A stretch of DNA of 64,000 nt from Sva-07 sp031426215 (GTDB taxonomy: Bacteria > Actinomycetota > Acidimicrobiia > Acidimicrobiales > Ilumatobacteraceae). Location of the stretch: NCBI GenBank assembly GCA_031426215.1, contig JANPKU010000021.1, positions 1 to 64,000 of the forward strand, given 5' to 3'. The notes beneath the pieces were generated by a model. That model worked only from the letters and a program-made list of their open reading frames with translations, did no database searches and was not told the DNA's origin. The position numbers and the translations under genes are program-made. Positions within the stretch are counted from its first letter, which is position 1. The number at the start of each line of letters is the position of its first letter. Positions 33,519 through 41,735 of this stretch are shown one piece after another.

Positions 33519-36485
33519 TCACGTACGAGCGATCTCGACGTCCTGGAAGGTCTCGATGAGGTCACCCGGCTTGAGGTCCTGGAAGTCCGACAGACCGATG
33601 CCGCACTCGAAGCCCTCACGGACCTCGCGAGCATCGTCCTTGAACCGTCGCAGCGACGCGATGTCGCCCTTCCAGATGATGGTGCCGTCACGAAGGAAAC
33701 GAACCTTGGAACCACGGGTGATGACGCCCGATCGGACGTAACAACCGGCGATCGCGCCCTGCTTGGGCACCCGGAAGATCTCGCGGACCTCGGCTTCGCC
33801 CGTCACCTGCTCCTCGAACTCGGGCTCGAGCATGCCGATGACGGCCTGCTCGATGTCCTCGAGGAGCTTGTAGATGATCTCGTAGGTGCGGATCTCCACT
33901 TCTTCCTGCTCGGCGAGTTTGCGGGCCTTGCCGTCGGGACGCACGTTGAAGCCGATGATCGTGGCATTGGTGGCGTTGGCCAGCGTGATGTCGTTCTCGG
34001 TGATCCCGCCCACCGCACGATGCACGAAGCTGACGTTGACCTCGTCGCGCTCGAGACGCCGCAGCGAATCGGTGACCGCTTCGAGCGAACCTTGCACGTC
34101 AGCCTTGAGGATGAGGTTGACCGAGGCCTTCTCCCCCGACTGGATCTGAGCGAAGATGTCTTCGAGGCGGGTACCGGTCTTGACTCGGGCGTCCTCTCGC
34201 AGATGCTTCGCCTTGAGCCGCAGCTCTCGTGCCTCGGCAACTGTCCGGGCGATCTTCTCGTCGGGGGCGGCGCGGAATTCGTCGCCGGCTTCGGGAACGA
34301 GCGACAGACCCAACACCTGAACCGGCATCGACGGACCGGCGACCTTGACCTGCTCGCCCTTGTCGTTGATCATTGCGCGCACCTTGCCCCAGGCGGCACC
34401 GGCGACGATCGGATCGCCCACCTTCAACTCGCCCTTGTCGACAAGCACGGTGGCAACAGGTCCACGACCCTTGTCGAGCTGCGCTTCGATCACGATGCCC
34501 TTGGCGCGCCCGGTCGGGTTCGCGGTGAGCTCTTCGAGTTCGGCGACGACCTGCAACTGTTCGATGAGGTCGTCGACACCGAGGCCCTTGAGTGCGGACA
34601 TCTCGACGACGATCGTGTCGCCGCCCCACGACTCGGGCACGAGCTCGTACTCGGCGAGCTGCGTGAGCACCCGCTGAGGATCGGCGTTTGCCTTGTCGAT
34701 CTTGTTGACCGCCACCACGATCGGAACGTCGGCCGCCCGAGCATGATTGATGGCCTCGATCGTCTGGGGCATGATGCCGTCGTCGGCAGCAACCATCAGC
34801 ACCACGATGTCGGTCGCATCGGCACCGCGGGCGCGCATCTGCGTGAACGCAGCGTGGCCTGGTGTGTCGAGGAACGTGACCGAACCGTGCTCGTTCTGGA
34901 CCTGATAGGCACCGATGTGCTGGGTGATGCCACCGGCCTCACCATCGACGACGTTGGCGCCACGGATGTGATCGAGCAGCGTGGTCTTGCCGTGGTCGAC
35001 GTGACCCATCACGGTGATCACCGGCGGTCGCGGCTGCTGCAGCTCGAAGTCGTCGGAGTCGTCGAACAACTTCTGCAGTTCGACTTCTTCCTGCTGGCCC
35101 GGCTCGACCAGGAGGATCTCGGCGTTGACCTCGAGTGCGAACAACTCCATCTGCTCGTCCGCGAGCGTCATGGTCGCCGTGACCATCTCACCGTTGTTGA
35201 GCAGGAAGCGCACGACGTCCGCCGGGGTGCGATTCAGCTTGGGAGCGAACTCCTGCGCCGACACACCGCGCTCGACGATGACGACGCCCTCGGGGACGGG
35301 AGCATCGGATGACGTGTACGCAGTGAACTGCGGCTGGAGGTCGTCCTGGTCGCGACGACGACGACGACGACCGGTACGACGCGGCGGGCGCCGCTGACCG
35401 CTCGGGCGATTTCCACCAGGACGGCCGGGACCGCCGCCACCGGGACCGCCACCACCAGGTCCGCCACCGGGACCACCCGGACGACCACCAGGAGCACCGG
35501 CTCCGCCGCCGGGACGCGGGGTGAACCCACCCGGGCGCGGGCGCGCACCGCCGGGGCCACCACCAGGACGTGCGCCTGCAGGGCGCGCCGATCCGGGAGG
35601 AGGCGGGATGACTTTTCCACTCGGCGACAACGGGCGTCCCGGAGGCGGTGGGATCGACTTGCCACTCGGTGACAACGTGCGCTCGGACGGGGCTCCCTCG
35701 GGAGGTGTCGGACGACGGCCTTCCGCCGGAGCCGCGACGTGCTCGGGCGGACGACCACCAGCGGTCGGCCGACCGCTCGAGATCACGCGCGACGCATCGG
35801 AGTGCTCTGCGGCTGCGGGGGGAGCCGACGGTGACTCGGAGGCCTGCTCGACCGGTGCCGTCGGCACGGATTCGACAGGCGCGCTCGGTGGCGCTGATGA
35901 CTCGACCGGAGGTGCGGTCTCGACCGGAGCAGCGGGCTCTGGCACCGACTCCGCTGCAGGCGAAGCGGCCTCGACTGCGCTGACGGCTGCCGGCTCGACA
36001 CGGGTCTCGGTGACCGGTTCAGGAACAACGGTCTCGACCGGGGAAGTCTCGGCCACCGGCGACACCGTTGGAGGCGTCTCGGTCGCAGCATCGACGACGG
36101 CAGGCGCCGGAGCGACTTCAGCGGCGGCTTCGGCAGCCACTGGCTGGTCGACGACCTCGGCGACCGGCTCGACGTCGGGCTTCGCGGCGACCGCCTTCTT
36201 CGTCGTCTTCGGCTTCTCGTCGGGCGCGTCAGCAGCTGGCTGCTTCGCCGCCGCTGCCGCCTTGGCAGGCGCCTTCTTGGCAGGCTTCGCCTCTTCTGGC
36301 TGGTCGGCTCGGGTCAACCCGTCACGCTCGGCGCGACGGGTCACCATGTCGGCATACGCCTCGGCGAGCGAGGACGACGGGCCCTTGGCGGCGACGCCGA
36401 GCCGACTGCAGAGGTCGAGGACCTCGGCGTTTGTCATCCCGAGCTCTTTCGCGAGCTCGTGGATCCTGATCTTCTTCGCTGCCAC
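33519..36485 (-). CDS. infB: translation initiation factor IF-2
   Basis: GTPase that places fMet-tRNA on the 30S subunit (988 aa). An IF2N helical domain (1-52, IRIHELAKELGMTNAEVLDLC) is followed by a very long low-complexity region (about 60-385): Ala/Lys, then Pro/Val/Glu/Ser, then Pro/Gly/Arg with two copies of LSPSGK-IPPPPG. IF2N subdomain 2 precedes the G domain (GHVDHGKTT with K500, DTPGH, NKID, SALKG). Domains II-IV follow. GTG start, standard N-terminus AAKKIRIHELA. The disordered region makes it longer than most IF-2 proteins. Confidence 0.97.
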   Translation of the reverse strand: MAAKKIRIHELAKELGMTNAEVLDLCSRLGVAAKGPSSSLAEAYADMVTRRAERDGLTRADQPEEAKPAKKAPAKAAAAAKQPAADAPDEKPKTTKKAVAAKPDVEPVAEVVDQPVAAEAAAEVAPAPAVVDAATETPPTVSPVAETSPVETVVPEPVTETRVEPAAVSAVEAASPAAESVPEPAAPVETAPPVESSAPPSAPVESVPTAPVEQASESPSAPPAAAEHSDASRVISSGRPTAGGRPPEHVAAPAEGRRPTPPEGAPSERTLSPSGKSIPPPPGRPLSPSGKVIPPPPGSARPAGARPGGGPGGARPRPGGFTPRPGGGAGAPGGRPGGPGGGPGGGGPGGGGPGRPGGNRPSGQRRPPRRTGRRRRRRDQDDLQPQFTAYTSSDAPVPEGVVIVERGVSAQEFAPKLNRTPADVVRFLLNNGEMVTATMTLADEQMELFALEVNAEILLVEPGQQEEVELQKLFDDSDDFELQQPRPPVITVMGHVDHGKTTLLDHIRGANVVDGEAGGITQHIGAYQVQNEHGSVTFLDTPGHAAFTQMRARGADATDIVVLMVAADDGIMPQTIEAINHARAADVPIVVAVNKIDKANADPQRVLTQLAEYELVPESWGGDTIVVEMSALKGLGVDDLIEQLQVVAELEELTANPTGRAKGIVIEAQLDKGRGPVATVLVDKGELKVGDPIVAGAAWGKVRAMINDKGEQVKVAGPSMPVQVLGLSLVPEAGDEFRAAPDEKIARTVAEARELRLKAKHLREDARVKTGTRLEDIFAQIQSGEKASVNLILKADVQGSLEAVTDSLRRLERDEVNVSFVHRAVGGITENDITLANATNATIIGFNVRPDGKARKLAEQEEVEIRTYEIIYKLLEDIEQAVIGMLEPEFEEQVTGEAEVREIFRVPKQGAIAGCYVRSGVITRGSKVRFLRDGTIIWKGDIASLRRFKDDAREVREGFECGIGLSDFQDLKPGDLIETFQDVEIART

Positions 36486-36534
36486 GTTGTCGATTCAACC
36501 TTTCACAGTCGTCTTTGCCTCGCGGATGCTGGAA

Positions 36535-36852
36535 TCAATGCGCATCCGGGTATTCGTCACCGTCGACCCGTCGGCCGACACATTCTCTGATCGCCTGCTC
36601 GTCCACGACGCCGACCTCACGCTTCCACGCTCGGGCGAACGCTCGACGTGACACCGCCGCGTCGAGACATCCCGCAACGACCAGATCATCGCCGAGCAAC
36701 CCTCGGCACAGCCATGCCCCACGTCCGCGGCTCGCTCCATCGGCCACGACACCGGTCTCCGACCACGTGAAACGCACGAGATCGGACTGCGGACGTCGCT
36801 GCCGACAGCCAATGCAGCTGCGAACGGGTTCGAGGCCGTCAGCAACACTCAG
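36535..36852 (-). CDS. ylxR: YlxR-family RNA-binding protein, apparent CTG start
   Basis: Small YlxR/DUF448 protein (105 aa) found between nusA and infB across bacteria; YlxR has been linked to RNase P and RNA binding. The diagnostic N-terminal motif RSCIGCRQRRPQ and the later GRGAWLCR and AVSRRAFARAW are all in one frame. In that frame no ATG, GTG or TTG exists between an upstream TAA and the motif. The best start is CTG at 36850-36852, which overlaps the nusA TGA as CTGA in the same style as the ATGA overlaps nearby. The later GTG at 36777 would delete the conserved Cys motif. A sequencing error is the alternative. Confidence 0.8.
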   Translation of the reverse strand: MSVADGLEPVRSCIGCRQRRPQSDLVRFTWSETGVVADGASRGRGAWLCRGLLGDDLVVAGCLDAAVSRRAFARAWKREVGVVDEQAIRECVGRRVDGDEYPDAH

Positions 36853-38228
36853 TCGTCGCCGCCGTTCTTAATGGCGGGCTCATCGTCCGCTTCGCTTCCG
36901 ACTCGCGCCGCTTCTGCCTCGTCGCTGGCGCTTCCCTCGGCAGGTTCGTCCACGTCGGTGGACTCAACCTCAGACTCCGCGTTCGCTTCGCTTCCTTCTG
37001 CCTCGTCGCTGACGCTTCCCTCTTGGTCGGCGGGCTCGTCGTCCGCGTCGGTGGTGCTTTCCTCGGCAGGTTCGCCCACGTCGGTGGACTCTTCGCCGGC
37101 GCTGGCGGCGGCGGCTTGGGTTTGCCAGTCGGACTCGCTGATCACGCTGCCGTCTGCAGCGTGCCACTCCATCTCGCCGGTCTCGGCATTCGCGCGCCAT
37201 TCGCCGTCGGCGTACTCGACGTCGGCATCGCGTCCACCGGCAGGAATGCCTTCGGCGAGCTGCGTCTCGGAACGGATGTCGACACGAACGCCAGTGAGAC
37301 GTGCAGCGAGGCGAGCGTTCTGGCCCTCACGCCCGATCGCCAGGCTCAGCTGGTGGTCGGGCACGATCACGTCGGCGGCAGTGCCATCGTCGGAGATGTT
37401 GACCTGGGTCACCTTGGCCGGTGAGAGCGCCTTTGCGACGAAGTCGGCCAGATCCTCGCTGAACGGCACGATGTCGATCTTCTCGCCGCGCATCTCGTTG
37501 ACCACCATGCGCACGCGGCCGCCACGGGCCCCGACGCACGCGCCGACCGGGTCGACGTTGTGATCGTTCGACCAGACGGCGATCTTGGTGCGGTGGCCGG
37601 GTTCACGCGCGCAGGCCTTGATCTCGACGATGCCGTCGGCGATCTCGGGCACTTCGAGCTCGAACAACCGCTTGATCAGACCCGGATGTGTCCGCGACAC
37701 CACGATCTGCGGGCCCTTCGGCGTGCGACGCACTTCGACGATGTACGCCTTCTGGCGATCGCCCTGGGCGGGACGCTCGAACGGCACCTGCTCGGCCTGC
37801 GGCAGGAGCGCCTCGACCCGACCGAGATCGAGCAGCGTGTAACGGGCGTCGGTGCGCTGGATGATGCCGGTGACGATGTCGCCCTCACGGTTCGCATATT
37901 CCTCGAACTTGCGCTCGGACTCGACTTCACGGATGCGCTGGCTCATCACCTGGCGGAAGGTCTGCGCCGCGATGCGCCCGAGTTCTTCCTTCTTCGGGGT
38001 GTCATCGCGCTCGTTGATCCAGTTGCCGTCCTCGTCGACGTCGTACGCGATGAACGAGAACTCCATGGTTTCGGGATTCACCTCGACGACCACTTCGTCG
38101 GCGGCATCCGGGCGGCGCTTGTAGGCAGATGCGAGCGCATCGACGAGGACGTGCAACAGCGTGTCCTCGGAGATGCCCTTCTCCTGGGCCAGCATGCCGA
38201 TGGCCTCGCTCATGTCGAGGTTGCTCAT
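36849..38228 (-). CDS. nusA: transcription termination/antitermination factor NusA
   Basis: RNA-polymerase-associated factor (459 aa) controlling pausing, termination and antitermination. N-terminal polymerase-binding domain (1-125, KGISEDTLLHVLVDALASAY), S1 domain (GDIVTGIIQRTDARYTLLDLG), then KH1 (DPVGACVGARGGRVRMVVNEM) and KH2 (SLAIGREGQNARLAARLTG). The C-terminal 110 residues are an acidic low-complexity tail with repeated STDVGEPAE/STDVDEPAEGS and SDEAEGSEA units, also visible as DNA-level repeats around 36890-37095. The ATG overlaps the rimP stop as ATGA. Confidence 0.96.
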   Translation of the reverse strand: MSNLDMSEAIGMLAQEKGISEDTLLHVLVDALASAYKRRPDAADEVVVEVNPETMEFSFIAYDVDEDGNWINERDDTPKKEELGRIAAQTFRQVMSQRIREVESERKFEEYANREGDIVTGIIQRTDARYTLLDLGRVEALLPQAEQVPFERPAQGDRQKAYIVEVRRTPKGPQIVVSRTHPGLIKRLFELEVPEIADGIVEIKACAREPGHRTKIAVWSNDHNVDPVGACVGARGGRVRMVVNEMRGEKIDIVPFSEDLADFVAKALSPAKVTQVNISDDGTAADVIVPDHQLSLAIGREGQNARLAARLTGVRVDIRSETQLAEGIPAGGRDADVEYADGEWRANAETGEMEWHAADGSVISESDWQTQAAAASAGEESTDVGEPAEESTTDADDEPADQEGSVSDEAEGSEANAESEVESTDVDEPAEGSASDEAEAARVGSEADDEPAIKNGGDD

Positions 38229-38812
38229 GACGGTTGCTTCTCCTTGTTCGATGTAGCGATCGATGTGGTCGTCGGGGACGTCTCGGTGGTCGGCTTCGCA
38301 CCCGACCGGTTCTTGCCAGCGGGTTGCTTGCCCGGTTTCGGCTGCGGACCCCACTCGAAGACGGTGCGGGCCTTGTCGACCTCACTGATCGACACGGTGC
38401 GTTCGGTCCCGTCGTCGAGCAGCAATGTGGCGGTCCGGTCGTCGGCGCCGATGAGCGCCCCCTGGAAGCGCCGCGGGTCGGCCTGAGGATCACGAAGGCG
38501 CACCGAGATCGTCTTGCCGACCTCACGCTGGTAGTGGGCAGCGGTTCGAAGCTGGCGTTCGAGGCCAGGGCTCGTGACCTCGAGGGTGTACTGACCGGTG
38601 ATGGGGTCCTCGTGGTCGAGTTCACGTGAGATCAGCCGGGTCGCCAGCGACAGCGAGTCGAGATTGATCCCGCTCTCGGAACCGGGCGGGGTGTCGAGCG
38701 TGATACGCATCGTGGCGCCCCGTCGCTCGATGTCGTACACGTCGAGTTGGAGGTCGGCAGCGATGGGTGCCACGAGAGCGTGAACACGATCGATCTCGGT
38801 CGATGCACTCAT
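38225..38812 (-). CDS. rimP: ribosome maturation factor RimP
   Basis: 30S assembly factor (195 aa). N-terminal domain with ERRGATMRITLD and GINLDSLSLATRLIS, then YTLEVTSPGLERQL, and a C-terminal SH3-like domain (TISVRLRDP, FQGALIGADDRTATLLLDDG). The last 50 residues are a Lys/Pro/Thr/Ser-rich disordered extension. The ATG has AAAGGAGG 8 bases upstream. First gene of the rimP-nusA-ylxR-infB-rbfA-truB-ribF operon, behind a promoter and a terminator-like hairpin. Confidence 0.94.
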   Translation of the reverse strand: MSASTEIDRVHALVAPIAADLQLDVYDIERRGATMRITLDTPPGSESGINLDSLSLATRLISRELDHEDPITGQYTLEVTSPGLERQLRTAAHYQREVGKTISVRLRDPQADPRRFQGALIGADDRTATLLLDDGTERTVSISEVDKARTVFEWGPQPKPGKQPAGKNRSGAKPTTETSPTTTSIATSNKEKQPS

Positions 38813-38826
38813 CCGAACTGCCTCCT

Positions 38827-38863
38827 TTCAACAAACAAGGCGTGGGGCTCAGCCCCACGCCTT
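38827..38863 (-). terminator. terminator-like attenuator in the rimP-nusA-infB leader
   Basis: On the minus strand AAGGCGTGGGGCT and its exact inverse (38837-38863) form a 13-bp perfect stem, followed by TTGTTTGTTG (38827-38838 region) and then the rimP Shine-Dalgarno. The upstream neighbour proS is transcribed away, so there is no transcript to terminate except that of the operon itself. This makes premature termination (attenuation) the likely role. Confidence 0.65.
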
Positions 38864-38889
38864 TCGGTACCAAACCAAATGGAGAGATG

Positions 38890-38917
38890 ACTATAGCAGC
38901 GCGCCGACCCAAGTCGA
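38890..38917 (-). promoter_or_regulatory. promoter of the rimP-nusA-infB operon
   Basis: Minus strand TCGACT (38912-38917), 16-base spacer, TATAGT (38890-38895). It predicts a leader of about 70 bases containing the hairpin at 38837-38863. Confidence 0.6.
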
Positions 38918-38943
38918 CCGGGCCTGGCGCCCACCGCCATCGG

Positions 38944-38949
38944 TACAGT
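38944..38949 (+). promoter_or_regulatory. -10 box of proS (leaderless type)
   Basis: TACAGT ends 6 bases before the GTG at 38956. Confidence 0.55.
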
Positions 38950-38955
38950 GCCTGC

Positions 38956-40734
38956 GTGCTTCGTATGTCGAACCTGTTCCTGCGGACCCTGCGTGACGAC
39001 CCGGCTGACGCCGAGGTGGCCAGTCACCGGCTGCTCGTTCGCGCCGGCTACATCCGGCGCGCCGCCCCAGGAGGCTTCACGTGGCTGCCCCTCGGATGGC
39101 TCGTGTACCGCAACGTCGAACAGATCGTTCGCGAGGAGATGGACGCCGCCGGATTCCAGGAGGTCCACTTCCCGGCGCTCCTGCCCCGCGAGCCGTACGA
39201 AGCCACCGGACGCTGGACCGAGTACGGCGACAACCTGTTTCGCCTGCAGGACCGCAAGGGCGCCGACTTCCTGCTCGCCCCGACCCACGAGGAGATGTTC
39301 ACCCTGCTCGTCAAGGACATCTGCGGGTCGTACAAGGACCTCCCGTTGTCGATCTACCAGATCCAGACCAAATACCGCGACGAGGCCCGACCTCGCGCCG
39401 GGCTGCTGCGAGGTCGCGAGTTCGTGATGAAGGACTCCTACAGCTTCGATCTCGACGACGAGGGACTGCAGGTGTCCTACGACACTCATCGGAAGGCCTA
39501 CATCTCGTTGTTCGACCGACTCGGTCTGCCGTACGTGATCGTGTCGGCGATGTCCGGCGCCATGGGCGGTTCGGCGTCGGAGGAGTTCCTCGCCCCGATG
39601 GACGTCGGCGAGGACACCTTCATCAGGTGCACGTCATGTGAGTATGCGGCCAACGTCGAAGCCGTCGTCACGCCTGCTCCGCCGGCGATCCCGTTCGACG
39701 GGCTACCAGCAGCGGTCGTCCACGACACGCCCGGCACGCCGACGATTGCAACGCTGGTCGCCTTCGTCAACGCCGATCCGGCGTTGCGTCACCCCGATCG
39801 CGACTGGACGGCAGCCGACACGCTGAAGAACGTCGTCGTGAAGCTCCGTCATCCCGACGGCACGATCGAGCCACTGGCGATCGGATTGCCCGGCGACCGT
39901 GAAGTCGACATGAAGCGCCTCGAGGCCCACGTCTCCCCGGCCGAACCCGAACCGTTCGACGAAGCCGACTTCGCGAAGCACCCCTCACTCGTGAAGGGCT
40001 ACATCGGCCCGGGCGTGCTCGGCACGAACAACACCTCGGGAATCCGGTACCTCCTCGACCCTCGCGTCGTCGACGGCACCGCCTGGATCACCGGCGCCGA
40101 TTCACCCGGCAACCACGTGATCAACCTCGTCGCCGGTCGCGACTTCACCGCCGACGGAACCATCGAGGCCGCGGAGATCCGCAACGGCGACCAGTGCCCC
40201 TCGTGCGGCTCCGACGTCGAGATCGCCCGCGGCATCGAGCTCGGCCACATCTTCCAGCTCGGCCGCAAGTACGCCGAAGCGCTCGGGCTGTCCGTACAGG
40301 ACGAGAACGGCAAGCCCGTCACTCCCACCATGGGCTCCTACGGAGTGGGCGTCACGCGGGCGTTGGCCGCCATCGCCGAGGCGAATCACGACGACATCGG
40401 ACTCGTGTGGCCGCGAGAGATCTCACCGGCCGATGTGCACGTGGTGATCGCCGGCAAGTCGGACGGCCCGCAGATCCCCGCCGGCGAACAGCTGGCTGTC
40501 GACCTCGAGGCCGCCGGCCTGCGAGTGCTGCTCGACGATCGCTACGGTCCGTCCCCTGGCGTGAAGTTCAAGGACGCCGAGCTGTTGGGCATCCCGACGA
40601 TCGCCATCGTCGGTCGCGGCGTGGGCGACGAAACGAACCCGACGATCGAGGTCAAGGATCGCCGCTCCGGCGAGCGCCAGGACATTGCCCTCGCCGACGT
40701 CGTCGAGCACCTCGTCTCCGTCTGCCGCCCCTGA
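38956..40734 (+). CDS. proS: prolyl-tRNA synthetase (bacterial type with editing domain)
   Basis: Charges tRNA-Pro (592 aa). Class II core: RRAAPGGFTWLPLGW, motif 2 YRDEARPRAGLLRGREF, and motif 3 GSYGVGVTRALAAIAE. The INS editing domain (YbaK fold, about 225-395) that clears Ala-tRNA-Pro lies between motifs 2 and 3, followed by FQLGRKYAEALG. The C-terminal anticodon-binding domain (VHVVIAGKSDG to end) is complete. The GTG at 38956 gives V-LRMSNLFLRTLR; ATG at 38965 is the alternative. The open frame back to 38767 passes through the rimP leader and is rejected. Confidence 0.95.
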   Translation: MLRMSNLFLRTLRDDPADAEVASHRLLVRAGYIRRAAPGGFTWLPLGWLVYRNVEQIVREEMDAAGFQEVHFPALLPREPYEATGRWTEYGDNLFRLQDRKGADFLLAPTHEEMFTLLVKDICGSYKDLPLSIYQIQTKYRDEARPRAGLLRGREFVMKDSYSFDLDDEGLQVSYDTHRKAYISLFDRLGLPYVIVSAMSGAMGGSASEEFLAPMDVGEDTFIRCTSCEYAANVEAVVTPAPPAIPFDGLPAAVVHDTPGTPTIATLVAFVNADPALRHPDRDWTAADTLKNVVVKLRHPDGTIEPLAIGLPGDREVDMKRLEAHVSPAEPEPFDEADFAKHPSLVKGYIGPGVLGTNNTSGIRYLLDPRVVDGTAWITGADSPGNHVINLVAGRDFTADGTIEAAEIRNGDQCPSCGSDVEIARGIELGHIFQLGRKYAEALGLSVQDENGKPVTPTMGSYGVGVTRALAAIAEANHDDIGLVWPREISPADVHVVIAGKSDGPQIPAGEQLAVDLEAAGLRVLLDDRYGPSPGVKFKDAELLGIPTIAIVGRGVGDETNPTIEVKDRRSGERQDIALADVVEHLVSVCRP

Positions 40735-40742
40735 CGCCTCCG

Positions 40743-40815
40743 CCCGCCTCTCATCCCGAAATTGCGCGGGATTCTGACGGTGAGCGTCACGATTCCGGGC
40801 AATTTCGGAGGCGGG
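40743..40815. repeat. long imperfect palindrome between proS and the MaoC gene
   Basis: Outer arms CCCGCCT / AGGCGGG enclose a 6-base bulge, then CCGAAATTGC (40756-40765) pairs with GCAATTTCGG (40799-40808), and a further 13 inner positions pair with four mismatches around the loop near 40779-40785. It fills the convergent junction, ending 4 bases before the next stop codon. It is probably a bidirectional terminator or a dispersed palindromic repeat. Confidence 0.65.
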
Positions 40816-40819
40816 TGGT

Positions 40820-41677
40820 TCAGGTGTGGCGGAGGAGGCCTTGATCGATGACGACGCGCTCGGTGGACGGATCCGACGGGTCGACCGCGCTGGTGGTGAA
40901 CAGCGTCTCGCCGGCATCGCCGGACCACATCGTGATCGTGAGCGTGTCACCCGGCAGCACCGGGGCGGCGAATCGGGCTTCGATGTGATGGAACTTTTCC
41001 GGGTCACCGTTGCACACGGCATGCAGCAGGGCTCGACCGGTGAATCCGTAGCTGCACAAACCGTGCAGGATCGGTCGATCGAAGCCACCGATCGCAGCGA
41101 ATGACGGATCGGTGTGCAGCGGATTGCGGTCGCCTGACAAGCGGTACACGAAGGCCTGGTCGATCGAGGTCTGATACGACACCACATGGTCGGGCTCGCG
41201 CTCGGGAGGCACGTTCTTCGGACCCGATGGGCCACGATCGCCGCTCCAGCCGCCTTCGCCCCTGATGAACGCCGAAGAGGTGTTGGTGTAGAGCAGCTCA
41301 CCGTCCATCACCGCGCTCGACTCGGTGACCACGACAGCGGCTTTGCCCTTGTCGTACATCGCTACGAGTTCGCTCGTGATGGTCGCCGTGCCCGCCACAG
41401 GGATCGGCCGATGCAACGTGACCGCCTGCTGGCCGTGCACGAGGAGCGCCGGGTTGAAGGTGCCGATGTTGCCCATGGCCGACCCTCTTCCCCACCCGAT
41501 CACCACCGGAAACGTGGGGAACACCATCTGGGTCACGCCGTTGGTGTTCTCGGTGGTGAAGGCCAGCTCCTCGTGACCGGCTCCGATCCCGACCGCGTAG
41601 ACGAGCGCGTCCTTGGAGGTCCAGCTCACCTCGACGGGATCACTGGTGGAGCCGACGGCATCCGGATTGAGCGGCAT
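40820..41677 (-). CDS. MaoC-family (R)-specific enoyl-CoA hydratase, double hot-dog
   Basis: Hydratase-2 type enzyme (285 aa) acting on enoyl-CoA in fatty acid or sterol side-chain breakdown. The N-terminal degenerate hot-dog (1-140) carries YAVGIGAG and FPTFPVVIGWG. The catalytic C-terminal hot-dog has the hydratase-2 motif YRLSGDRNPLHTDPSFAAIGGF, with Asp and His in place, then PILHGLCSYGFTGRA. ATG with GAGG upstream. It is in line with an SDR gene 58 bases upstream. Together these resemble the separate halves of a peroxisomal multifunctional enzyme type 2. Confidence 0.9.
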   Translation of the reverse strand: MPLNPDAVGSTSDPVEVSWTSKDALVYAVGIGAGHEELAFTTENTNGVTQMVFPTFPVVIGWGRGSAMGNIGTFNPALLVHGQQAVTLHRPIPVAGTATITSELVAMYDKGKAAVVVTESSAVMDGELLYTNTSSAFIRGEGGWSGDRGPSGPKNVPPEREPDHVVSYQTSIDQAFVYRLSGDRNPLHTDPSFAAIGGFDRPILHGLCSYGFTGRALLHAVCNGDPEKFHHIEARFAAPVLPGDTLTITMWSGDAGETLFTTSAVDPSDPSTERVVIDQGLLRHT

Positions 41678-41735
41678 GAGTGCCTCGCTTTCGTACAGGT
41701 TCGTGGTGATTGGTGAACGAATGGTCAGTGGATGA

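Noticed and set aside
33486..35312. 608-codon open frame on the plus strand
   Set aside because: It is antisense to infB in a GC-rich region. The protein has no recognisable domain and the infB frame has unmistakable motifs.
36495..36848. 117-codon frame starting with GTG directly after the nusA stop
   Set aside because: It has a good start but no family similarity; the overlapping frame encodes the conserved YlxR motif.
38767..38955. N-terminal extension of proS
   Set aside because: It would run through rimP, its Shine-Dalgarno and the attenuator hairpin. ProRS normally begins at the LRMSNLFLRTLR segment.
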